From: a virus
Virus record (IMG/VR): IMGVR_UViG_3300045738_000428
Location: 1 to 29,707 of that record
DNA length: 29,707 nt
Strand: one strand, 5' to 3'
Translations under genes and position numbers: made by a program
In this document: positions 7,447-13,002 of the stretch, piece by piece
Position numbering within the stretch: the stretch's first letter is position 1
How the letters are laid out: each line of letters opens with the position of its first letter
Notes under the pieces: generated by a model
Told to the model about the DNA's origin: nothing
Seen by the model: only the letters and a program-made list of their open reading frames with translations
Databases searched by the model: none

Positions 7447-7944
7447 TTACGATTTTTTTAATTTAATGCTGATAGTTTCTCTACCAGGGTTAAAAATAGG
7501 AGCCTGTACTAGCTCCCCTGTTTCTGTATCTACTATATCATGCTTTAGAGCTGCCTTATGTTTATCTTTTAAGGCCTTTAGCTCTAGCTCCTTAGATATT
7601 ACACCTGGTATCTTAGTAAAATCCCATCTACCAGCTGAGTTTTTTAGGGTTATATCAGCATTATATACCGAATAGGAGCCAGTTCCATACTTTGCAGCCT
7701 CATCCACAGCTAGCTCCAGGAGCTCCTTTTTAGCCTGTTTAAGGGCCTCCTCCACTTTTTTGATGGTAACATATACCTCCAGGGGGTTAAGCTCCCCAGA
7801 GAGCACTAATTGTACCAGCTTTTCTACTGCTACTGGTATAAATATACCCCTATCTACTGGCTCTACATAGGGCTCCAGCTGCTCCTTTTCCGCAAAGTAA
7901 TTTTCTTCTAGGTTGTCCTGTACTTTTTTAGATAATTTTGTCAT
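7447..7944 (-). CDS. Hypothetical 165-aa early phage protein
   Basis: A mostly helical protein. There is a likely coiled coil at about residues 60-90 (YVTIKKVEEALKQAKKELLELAVDEA) followed by a beta-rich C-terminal part (GTGSYSVYNADITLKNSAGR). This resembles early phage proteins that accompany recombinases, but no specific family can be claimed. Its ATG is 11 bases after the frameshifted small gene, behind an A/T-rich leader. Confidence 0.6.
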   Translation of the reverse strand: MTKLSKKVQDNLEENYFAEKEQLEPYVEPVDRGIFIPVAVEKLVQLVLSGELNPLEVYVTIKKVEEALKQAKKELLELAVDEAAKYGTGSYSVYNADITLKNSAGRWDFTKIPGVISKELELKALKDKHKAALKHDIVDTETGELVQAPIFNPGRETISIKLKKS

Positions 7945-7955
7945 GATTTCAATTT

Positions 7956-8155
7956 TTATTTATATTTATTAAAGTTAAATTCTACTAGATGTAATTTTAA
8001 TTCTTTAGCTGCATAATTGATATGTTTACTAGTAGTATGAGAGGATGTTTTACCTCCTGCATCCCAACTTACTTTTACTAGATTACCTAGGTTTCTATCT
8101 ATATAAAATTATCATCATATTTTAGGTTTTGCCTGTACTTAGTAAAGTATTTCAT
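7956..8155 (-). pseudogene. Small gene broken by one-base frameshift
   Basis: The ATG at 8155 lies 2 bases after the stop of the preceding 128-aa gene and opens MKYFTKYRQNLKYDDNFI before an immediate TAG. One frame over, the reading continues without a break as YIDRNLGNLVKVSWDAGG... to FNFNKYK and TAA at 7956, with codon use like the neighbours. One extra T in the T4 run near 8110 would join both halves into a 66-aa protein (DDNFYIDRN). The sequence is not a classical -1 slippery heptamer, so this is either a recent mutation or a base-calling error. Confidence 0.55.
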
Positions 8156-8157
8156 GG

Positions 8158-8544
8158 CTATTTATTTAATTGGTTAGTAATGTTTTGCCTATACTTTTCT
8201 ATACTAATAATACTGGTCATAGCTTTTCTTAGCATAGTAGCACAATCATCATACCCTCTAGCACTTTCTCCATAAATTAGGCTCCACTTCTGGTCATGCT
8301 CAGTAGCATTAGATTTAAGCTCTACCTCCTTAGTATAAAATTTATGAGCTATATTTTCCATAATAGTAGCCTGTAGGTTTATTTCAGTTTCTACATGGGC
8401 TGCTCTAAAGGTTTTAATCCCCTCTAATCTAGCCTCCCTTTCTGTATCAGTACTAACTTTAGATGCAGAGGCATCTAATCTAGCCACCTCTTTTTGTAGC
8501 TCCTCTATACTCTTAGGAGCCCTTACTAGTTCATTTTTGTTCAT
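8158..8544 (-). CDS. Hypothetical 128-aa helical protein downstream of ribozyme 2
   Basis: Unrecognised, with charged helical composition (EELQKEVARLDASASKVSTD, then ...MENIAHKFYTKEVELKSNATE). It probably forms coiled coils. Its start lies 25 bases downstream of the predicted hammerhead-2 cleavage site, so its mRNA would begin with a short 5'-OH leader UAUUAUUAACCAAAAAA. This mirrors the arrangement of the 67-aa gene behind hammerhead 1. Confidence 0.65.
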   Translation of the reverse strand: MNKNELVRAPKSIEELQKEVARLDASASKVSTDTEREARLEGIKTFRAAHVETEINLQATIMENIAHKFYTKEVELKSNATEHDQKWSLIYGESARGYDDCATMLRKAMTSIISIEKYRQNITNQLNK

Positions 8545-8562
8545 GATAACAATTTTTTGGTT

Positions 8563-8642
8563 AATAATAGACCAGGGGTATATTCAGCAGCTCCCACCAC
8601 ATTCCCCCCTAGTTTCGGCCTTTAGGCCTCATCAGTATTATT
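8563..8642 (-). ncRNA. Hammerhead ribozyme 2 (type I, long stem III loop)
   Basis: Read on the minus strand from 8642: stem I 5' strand AAUAAUA; core CUGAUGA (8635-8629); stem II GGCC-UAAA-GGCC; GAAA (8616-8613); stem III ACUAGGGG pairing with CCCCUGGU (8 bp, one U-G wobble) around a 27-nt loop; then GUC with cleavage expected after C at 8570; then stem I 3' strand UAUUAUU (7 bp). All core nucleotides of the hammerhead are intact. Stem I is open, which makes it type I. The 5' part is also the last codons (N-N-T-D-E-A-stop) of the 67-aa gene, with the stop codon inside loop II. Activity is predicted, not shown. Confidence 0.9.
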
Positions 8643-8825
8643 CTCTGGCAAATATTTTCCAGCTAGCACATTATAATTTTGCATTATAACTAAGCATTGT
8701 TCTTTACTAAGGCCTGCTAACCCCCCTACTAATGATACATTCATCATATTAGTAATCCCAGACCTCTGTACCTCTACATAGCTTTCAAATTGCTCCCTAG
8801 TAATTGGTTTAGTGATAAATTCCAT
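8622..8825 (-). CDS. 67-aa protein bracketed by two hammerhead ribozymes
   Basis: Unrecognised family. It begins MEFITKPITREQFESYVEVQ, with a middle section MNVSLVGGLAGLSKEQCLVI and the end LPENNTDEA. It may be a small helical protein with a conserved-looking GGLAGLSKEQC loop. Predicted cleavage by the two ribozymes (between 8850 and 8849, and between 8570 and 8569) would excise a 280-nt RNA carrying only this gene. Its last six codons and stop are written in the ribozyme 2 core, so termination and ribozyme folding compete for the same bases. Confidence 0.7.
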   Translation of the reverse strand: MEFITKPITREQFESYVEVQRSGITNMMNVSLVGGLAGLSKEQCLVIMQNYNVLAGKYLPENNTDEA

Positions 8826-8841
8826 GATTAAAATTTTTGGT

Positions 8842-8900
8842 TAATAATAGACCAGGTTGCTATACCTGGTTTCGGCCTTTAGGCCTCATCAGTATTATTA
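8842..8900 (-). ncRNA. Hammerhead ribozyme 1 (compact type I)
   Basis: Read on the minus strand from 8900: stem I 5' strand UAAUAAUA; core CUGAUGA (8892-8886); stem II GGCC-UAAA-GGCC; GAAA (8873-8870); stem III ACCAGGU pairing perfectly with ACCUGGU around a 6-nt loop; GUC with cleavage expected after C at 8850; then stem I 3' strand UAUUAUUA, an 8-bp perfect match. Every invariant core base is present and all three stems are complete within 59 nt. The stop codon of the 63-aa gene overlaps the first three bases of stem I. Cleavage would leave a 24-nt leader before the ATG at 8825. Confidence 0.95.
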
Positions 8901-9089
8901 GTGTACAATCTGAGGCCAGTACCTTAGTACCTCAACCTCTATAGGCATTGTAATACCTTTTGAGGATAGCCCTGAGCCAGGTATTATAGCACTACCATTA
9001 GAGCCCCATACAGGGGTACCCATATCAAAAAATATCTTTTGAGCTAGGTACTCCCTGTAGGTTGCTTTATTCATTGTAAATTTTTTCAT
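8898..9089 (-). CDS. Hypothetical 63-aa protein
   Basis: Unrecognised: MKKFTMNKATYREYLAQKIF, then a Gly/Ser-rich PVWGSNGSAIIPGSGLSSKG and EVEVLRYWPQIVH. Its ATG overlaps the ArdC stop (ATGA), so it is coupled to the antirestriction gene. Its TAA is the first triplet of hammerhead 1 stem I, placing the ribozyme immediately behind the reading frame. Confidence 0.65.
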   Translation of the reverse strand: MKKFTMNKATYREYLAQKIFFDMGTPVWGSNGSAIIPGSGLSSKGITMPIEVEVLRYWPQIVH

Positions 9090-10402
9090 GATTTTGGTAT
9101 TATATCATCAGATAAAAAGCTATTAGCCTTTTTATTAGGCTCATAGTAGGCATGAAATTCTCCTGCATGTAAAAATACAGGGTTTTTACCATTATCATCA
9201 GCCCATTTAGGCTCCTCATTTTCATTATAAACCTTTACTAGTTTATGTTCCACCCCTGCTACCATTATACTAGTCTTAAATACCCTCCCCTCTCCTATTA
9301 GCTCTCCTAGACCAGATGTACCCTCTTTAATAGGCTCCTGGTGTGCTTTTTCAGCTTTCAGTTTTTCCCCTGATAAACATTGGTGTATTGGCTTTGAGGC
9401 CTTTTTAGGAGCTTTTGGCTCCTGCTTAGGCTTGCTGCTTAGAATATGTTTTACGGCTTTCTCAGCACAGCTGGAGGCCTGCAGTACCCATTTCTCCTCA
9501 GCCTCTAATTTTTTAATCCAGCCATTTATATATGCTTGTGAATTTGTTTCGCTATCAGTAGGCTCTATTCTAGTAACAGCTGATAAAAATAGAGAGCCTA
9601 TTTCAGCTACTAGCTCCTCAAAACTATAATCTTTACTACCAAAATAAGCTGTAGCCTCAGTAATACCTTTTCTGTTTAGCCTGCTTTTATGCCCTGTAGA
9701 ATGTATTAGCTCATGGTATAAAGTTTTATAGTAATCATCCTTAGTAGTAAATGCAGCTTGTTTAGGCATGTTTACCTCATCAGTACTAGGTCGGTAAAGT
9801 GCCTGTGTACCTTTAACCTTTAATGCTGGTCTACTAGGGTAGTCCTTATATACGCATTCAGCATTAGATAGAGGGGTATACAGGCTACTAGTAATATTCT
9901 TAATAGATTTTACTTTAAGGCCCTCACATTGAGCTATATTAAATACTCTGTAGTATCTAGGGCTCCAGTTATCTCTTACTGCTGCATCATCCTTTTTATA
10001 ACCAGCTTTATTAAGAGCTTTCTCTGAATTGTACCATTTACCATCTGCAAAATAAGATACTAGCCAAAAAATTACATTAGTACCATGCTCTCCTTTAATG
10101 ATATTGCCTCCAGCCTCAGTACATTGTTTGTAGGTTACAAAATGAGGTGTATCCCAGCTGTTTTTTCTCATTTTATAAGAGAGCATAAGAGTATTATAAT
10201 TAGTATATGCTCTACCTGTTTTGTAGTTTACAGGTACAATAAAATCCCCCTTTTTAGTAGTCCAGGGCTTAAACCAATTAAGGCCCTCATCCTTTAGGCC
10301 CTCAATTACATTTTCAGTAATTACTTTGTAAACGCTTTTTGTTGCTTTACTAGTGTTTTTTGTTGCTTTACTAGTTTCCGAGATGTTTTTTGTGTTTTTC
10401 AT
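9086..10402 (-). CDS. ardC: ArdC-like antirestriction protein with zincin domain
   Basis: A 438-aa protein. Residues ~20-160 match the ArdC ssDNA-binding N-terminal domain (TENVIEGLKDEGLNWFKPW, YTNYNTLMLSY, FVTYKQCTEAGGNIIKGEHG, FNIAQCEG). Residues ~200-330 are a metallopeptidase-like domain with HELIH at 230-234, a STGHKSRLNRK loop and the third metal ligand in EELVAEIGS (262-270). ArdC proteins shield incoming DNA from host restriction. A Lys/Pro linker and an extra ~100-residue C-terminal region (GRVFKTSIMVAGVEHKLVKV) follow. The first residues carry a 7-aa repeat (TSKATKN/S). It is the first gene after the promoter gap, so it is probably expressed very early. Confidence 0.9.
   Translation of the reverse strand: MKNTKNISETSKATKNTSKATKSVYKVITENVIEGLKDEGLNWFKPWTTKKGDFIVPVNYKTGRAYTNYNTLMLSYKMRKNSWDTPHFVTYKQCTEAGGNIIKGEHGTNVIFWLVSYFADGKWYNSEKALNKAGYKKDDAAVRDNWSPRYYRVFNIAQCEGLKVKSIKNITSSLYTPLSNAECVYKDYPSRPALKVKGTQALYRPSTDEVNMPKQAAFTTKDDYYKTLYHELIHSTGHKSRLNRKGITEATAYFGSKDYSFEELVAEIGSLFLSAVTRIEPTDSETNSQAYINGWIKKLEAEEKWVLQASSCAEKAVKHILSSKPKQEPKAPKKASKPIHQCLSGEKLKAEKAHQEPIKEGTSGLGELIGEGRVFKTSIMVAGVEHKLVKVYNENEEPKWADDNGKNPVFLHAGEFHAYYEPNKKANSFLSDDIIPKS
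10336..10375 (-). repeat. Two-copy 21-bp tandem repeat in the ardC start
   Basis: A 19-base unit, TTTTTGTTGCTTTACTAGT on the plus strand, occurs at 10336-10354 and again at 10357-10375 with a 21-base period. It is in frame, giving the repeated peptide TSKATK(N/S) near the ArdC N-terminus. It is probably a slippage duplication in an unstructured leader. Confidence 0.8.
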
Positions 10403-10683
10403 GATTAAAATTTTTAGGTTAGTTAATTTTCATTTGTCATGGACAAAGTAAAGACCAAAAAACGGACTGGCCAAGCAAATTTACAAAAAAAGTAAAACGA
10501 GTACTAACAAATTGACCAAAAAAAAAGTAAAAAAAGGGTAAAAAAGGGGGGTTTTTGGGCTGTTTTTTAGCCTCAAAAATAGGCCGAAACATCGATTTTG
10601 AAAAATTTGTTCCGCTGTTTTGCGTTTTATACTGATAATTTTTTGTTGCAATTTTGAGAAAATCGCAGTTTACTAGATAGAAA
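10403..10683 (-). other. AT-rich gene-free region before the early operon (possible origin/control region)
   Basis: No gene is supported on either strand. Read on the minus strand it holds a T/C-rich half with long T runs and CCCCCC (complement of the purine tracts at 10519-10556), a weak GGCT...AGCC hairpin near 10557-10576, a near-palindrome GAAAAATTTGTTC at 10599-10611, and a copy of the 12-mer TTTTGCGTTTTA (10618-10629) also found before the tape-measure gene. Its position between late and early genes suits a replication origin or early control region, but no iterons are clear. Confidence 0.4.
10476..10511 (-). promoter_or_regulatory. Candidate early promoter (Bacteroidota -33/-7)
   Basis: On the minus strand TTTG (10511-10508) is followed after 24 bases by TAAATTTG (10483-10476), matching the TAnnTTTG -7 box of Bacteroidota primary sigma promoters. 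The spacer is one base longer than the usual 17-23. It lies about 70 bases before ardC and would launch the whole early operon. Confidence 0.45.
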
Positions 10684-11415
10684 TTATAATTTTTGGGGTA
10701 ATATTAATGGTATTTCTCCATTTTCTAGTATTACAGCACACGATATTATATATTTTTTAGTAAAGTTTTTAGCATAGGCCATAGCATAGGCCTTATCATC
10801 CACCCCTACCCCAGTCTGTACAGCAAAGCATCTCCTATCTTTATCTACTTTCCACATAATAGAACATTCTGTATGTAAATGGCCCTGCACTACTGACATA
10901 CCCCAATTCATCATACGATTATAGGCAGCCTTAAAACCACTACTACCAGTACCATGAGTATAATATACATTATCATAGATAAAATGATTATCAAAGGTCC
11001 AGCCTGGGGTACCTAGTACATCATCATAATCCTTAATCCATTTATTAGATATACCAGAGCTTAGGGCCTTTCTGCATACTATAGCATCATGATTACCTAT
11101 ACATACATCAGCTAATGGAAATGCCCTATACCAGGGCTGTAGATGAGAAATAGCCCTCTCTAGCTCCTCTCCAGCTCCATACCCATCTGGGTTAGTATCA
11201 TGAAAAGAGCTATAATGGTTATCTATCTGGTCGCCTATAAATACCACTTGATTACATGAGTACTTTTTATAAACCTCTAAACAATGCTCTAAATATCCTT
11301 TTTTAATAAATGGAGCATGTAAATCTCCTACTACTAGTATATTCCTAATAGTATTATCTCTATGTTTTTTGATTATTTTGGCCTCATCTGGGGCCAGCCT
11401 GTATTGTTTATTCAT
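10684..11415 (-). CDS. Calcineurin-like metallophosphoesterase
   Basis: A 243-aa enzyme with all metallophosphoesterase motifs: GDLH at 30-33, GDQID at 61-65, GNHD at 107-110, THG at 153-155 and GHLH at 178-181, binding a two-metal centre. In phages such enzymes cleave nucleotides or nucleic-acid ends (polynucleotide phosphatase, cyclic phosphodiesterase or nuclease-like); the substrate cannot be read from sequence. A 2',3'-cyclic phosphodiesterase activity would be notable because hammerhead cleavage leaves that end, but this is speculation. It sits between the lysis block and the early control region. Confidence 0.85.
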   Translation of the reverse strand: MNKQYRLAPDEAKIIKKHRDNTIRNILVVGDLHAPFIKKGYLEHCLEVYKKYSCNQVVFIGDQIDNHYSSFHDTNPDGYGAGEELERAISHLQPWYRAFPLADVCIGNHDAIVCRKALSSGISNKWIKDYDDVLGTPGWTFDNHFIYDNVYYTHGTGSSGFKAAYNRMMNWGMSVVQGHLHTECSIMWKVDKDRRCFAVQTGVGVDDKAYAMAYAKNFTKKYIISCAVILENGEIPLILPQKL

Positions 11416-11419
11416 GCTG

Positions 11420-11427
11420 CAAATATA
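11420..11427 (-). promoter_or_regulatory. Candidate -7 box before the phosphoesterase
   Basis: TATATTTG followed by C is a good TAnnTTTG box ending five bases before the ATG at 11415, so a transcript would be almost leaderless. No TTG is found at the -33 position, which lowers confidence. Confidence 0.3.
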
Positions 11428-11487
11428 TGCATAACTACCTCTAATGAGATAGCCATACTAAATACTTACTAACTATGTATTGTTAGA

Positions 11488-11673
11488 TTATCTGTTTTTA
11501 CCCATGTCAGCAACACCCTGTGCTCCTGTAAGAGCTACTAGAGCCCAGAAAATCTCAGATACAGCATCCTCAGATACTCCTATCATTCTAGCTATAGTAG
11601 GGATAACAATAGCTGCTATTGTAAACCATACTTTTTTACTTTTTAGCATTACATTAATTAACCATTTATTCAT
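11488..11673 (-). CDS. Holin-like small membrane protein
   Basis: A 61-aa protein with a basic start (MNKWLINVMLKSKKVW), a hydrophobic segment at about 16-30 (FTIAAIVIPTIARMIG), a turn with acidic residues, a second hydrophobic segment at 41-52 (IFWALVALTGAQ) and a charged end. It lies directly after the M15 peptidase, so it probably forms the inner-membrane pore releasing the endolysin. Sequence alone does not separate a holin from another small membrane protein. Confidence 0.6.
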   Translation of the reverse strand: MNKWLINVMLKSKKVWFTIAAIVIPTIARMIGVSEDAVSEIFWALVALTGAQGVADMGKNR

Positions 11674-11691
11674 TATTTCAATTTTTAATTG

Positions 11692-12075
11692 TTAATATAT
11701 CCACATGCAATCCTGGTCCTTATCTAGGTCGCAGTCTACATGTATAAAATTATTACTAAAGCCAAACCTACAAAATCCTACTGACATGAGAGCCTGTAAA
11801 ATTAAATATCTTTGGCTGCTACCTGTATACCCTATATCAGCTGCTAGCCCATTTAGATGGCTAGAGCCTACTCTACCCCCTACTAGCTTATTATGCTCTA
11901 CTGACCTATAACCACTATTAATCCTAAAGGGTACCCCTGCTATAGCCCTGGCCTCATCTAAATCAGTAAGAAAATCAACATCCATATTAATACCACTACC
12001 AGGTATATCTGGGCTGTCAAATTCTGATATGCTAAAGTATTTCAGGCCGAGCTGGCCATTGTCCGAAATATCCAT
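11692..12075 (-). CDS. M15 family D-Ala-D-Ala peptidase (endolysin)
   Basis: A 127-aa zinc peptidase that cuts peptide crosslinks of cell-wall peptidoglycan for lysis. From LKYFSISEFDSPD onward it matches phage peptidase M15: INSGYRSVEHN at 52-62, SSHLNGLAAD (zinc ligands H73 and D80) and the IHVD histidine (H112). I chose the ATG at 12075 behind an A-run. The frame stays open upstream through a TTG, but that stretch (12076-12159) overlaps another reading frame and a repeat and has no family support. The length is minimal, with no separate wall-binding domain. Confidence 0.85.
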   Translation of the reverse strand: MDISDNGQLGLKYFSISEFDSPDIPGSGINMDVDFLTDLDEARAIAGVPFRINSGYRSVEHNKLVGGRVGSSHLNGLAADIGYTGSSQRYLILQALMSVGFCRFGFSNNFIHVDCDLDKDQDCMWIY

Positions 12076-12266
12076 TTTTTGGGGGTTTTTAAGCGTTTTA
12101 AGCCACTTTTGCAGGCTTTCAATGTTCCTATGCCAAAAGGCCCTAAGAATAGCAAACAACGCTTTATTTTTGATTTTTGTGATAGCTCCACCATCTCTGA
12201 ACAGTATAAATTATAGATATTACCAGTAAACTTACTTTTAATATCAGCTCTAAATCCGTTAAACAT
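12042..12266 (-). CDS. Uncertain 74-aa reading frame overlapping the endolysin
   Basis: ATG at 12266, 15 bases after the 44-aa gene. The first ~40 residues (MFNGFRADIKSKFTGNIYNL, then YCSEMVELSQKSKIKR) could be a real protein. The rest (KACKSGLKRLKTPKKW) runs through the 24-bp repeat also found before the tape-measure gene and ends 34 bases inside the endolysin. The competing frame there reads NIESLQKWLKTLKN, similar at codon level to the XkdF-like C-terminus. The coding status is open. Confidence 0.3.
   Translation of the reverse strand: MFNGFRADIKSKFTGNIYNLYCSEMVELSQKSKIKRCLLFLGPFGIGTLKACKSGLKRLKTPKKWIFRTMASSA
12086..12109. repeat. Copy A of a 24-bp dispersed repeat
   Basis: The plus strand reads TTTTTAAGCG then TTTTAAGCCACTTT. 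The same 24 bases occur without a mismatch at 20962-20985, about 8.9 kb away. It lies just upstream of the endolysin start. Shared identity of this length by chance in 30 kb is very unlikely. Confidence 0.9.
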
Positions 12267-12281
12267 ATTACAAAGGAGGTA

Positions 12282-12416
12282 CTATTTATTGCTAGTACTG
12301 GTCCTATTTCTTCTAGTATTTTTCTTGCTGGCATCCTTTATTTCTCTCTTATTTAGATAGTCCTTTAGAGCTATCTCATTATTAATTTTAACATATCTAG
12401 TTTTTTTAGCTTTCAT
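12282..12416 (-). CDS. Small very basic protein (44 aa)
   Basis: MKAKKTRYVKINNEIALKDY followed by a Lys/Arg/Asn/Ser-rich tail (KKNTRRNRTSTSNK). The ATG is one base after the stop of the connector gene, and the codon style matches the neighbours, so it is probably real. The basic tail suggests nucleic acid binding or a capsid-interior role, but the family is unknown. Confidence 0.55.
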   Translation of the reverse strand: MKAKKTRYVKINNEIALKDYLNKREIKDASKKNTRRNRTSTSNK

Positions 12417-12417
12417 A

Positions 12418-12990
12418 CTATTGCAGGTAAGCCTCTAGAAAATCATTTAAGGTTACCTTAGACCTCCTTTGTATGCCCTGTACTCTGTTATCTAAATTCA
12501 TAGCTGAGGTATAAGTATCTTTACTAGGGGAAATATCAGCTCCAGTATTAGTGTTATACTCTGGGAATAAGCTAGTATTGTTACAGATGTAATCTACTAG
12601 CCTCTTAATATACCATTCAGCTGTATCTAGTACATCATTTCTTAAATCTTGTAGCTCCTCTCTAGAAATAGGAGAGGCATTATCTGAATTTTTAAGCATA
12701 ATAGCCTTATTCATTACCTTATAGTGCATGTAAGGGATAGCCTCATAAAATGCAAAATGACATAAAGCATCCGAGATATAATCATCTACTAGTATTAAGT
12801 AGTTTCCTGCTAGTGAAGCTGCAGAAATATCTGCTTGTAATTTTTCATAGAGGTCAGTACCTAGGGCAGTTTCAAGATATTTACGCTGTGCTATCTTTAG
12901 ATAGGGGAGCAAAAATTCAACATCTACATTATTAGTAATTGCTGTAGTTTCTTTTAGTTTCTGTTCTGATACGAATAATACATAGGCCAT
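12418..12990 (-). CDS. Head-tail connector-like protein
   Basis: A 190-aa helical protein (NVDVEFLLPYLKIAQRKYLE, then TALGTDLYEKLQADI, ... TAEWYIKRLVDYICNN). It resembles the family of Bacteroidota phage proteins encoded next to portal genes and thought to be gp6-like head-tail adaptors (perhaps DUF6712-type; not verified). Position directly after the portal supports head completion. The C-terminal third (SPSKDTYTSAMNLDNRVQGI) is less regular. Confidence 0.6.
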   Translation of the reverse strand: MAYVLFVSEQKLKETTAITNNVDVEFLLPYLKIAQRKYLETALGTDLYEKLQADISAASLAGNYLILVDDYISDALCHFAFYEAIPYMHYKVMNKAIMLKNSDNASPISREELQDLRNDVLDTAEWYIKRLVDYICNNTSLFPEYNTNTGADISPSKDTYTSAMNLDNRVQGIQRRSKVTLNDFLEAYLQ

Positions 12991-13002
12991 AATTACACTT
13001 TT

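Noticed and set aside
9105-9111. Further CTGATGA on the minus strand as a third hammerhead
   Set aside because: It lies inside the ardC coding end and is not followed by a stem II and GAAA. The same applies to hits at 7275-7281, 9195-9201, 9777-9783 and 17822-17828.
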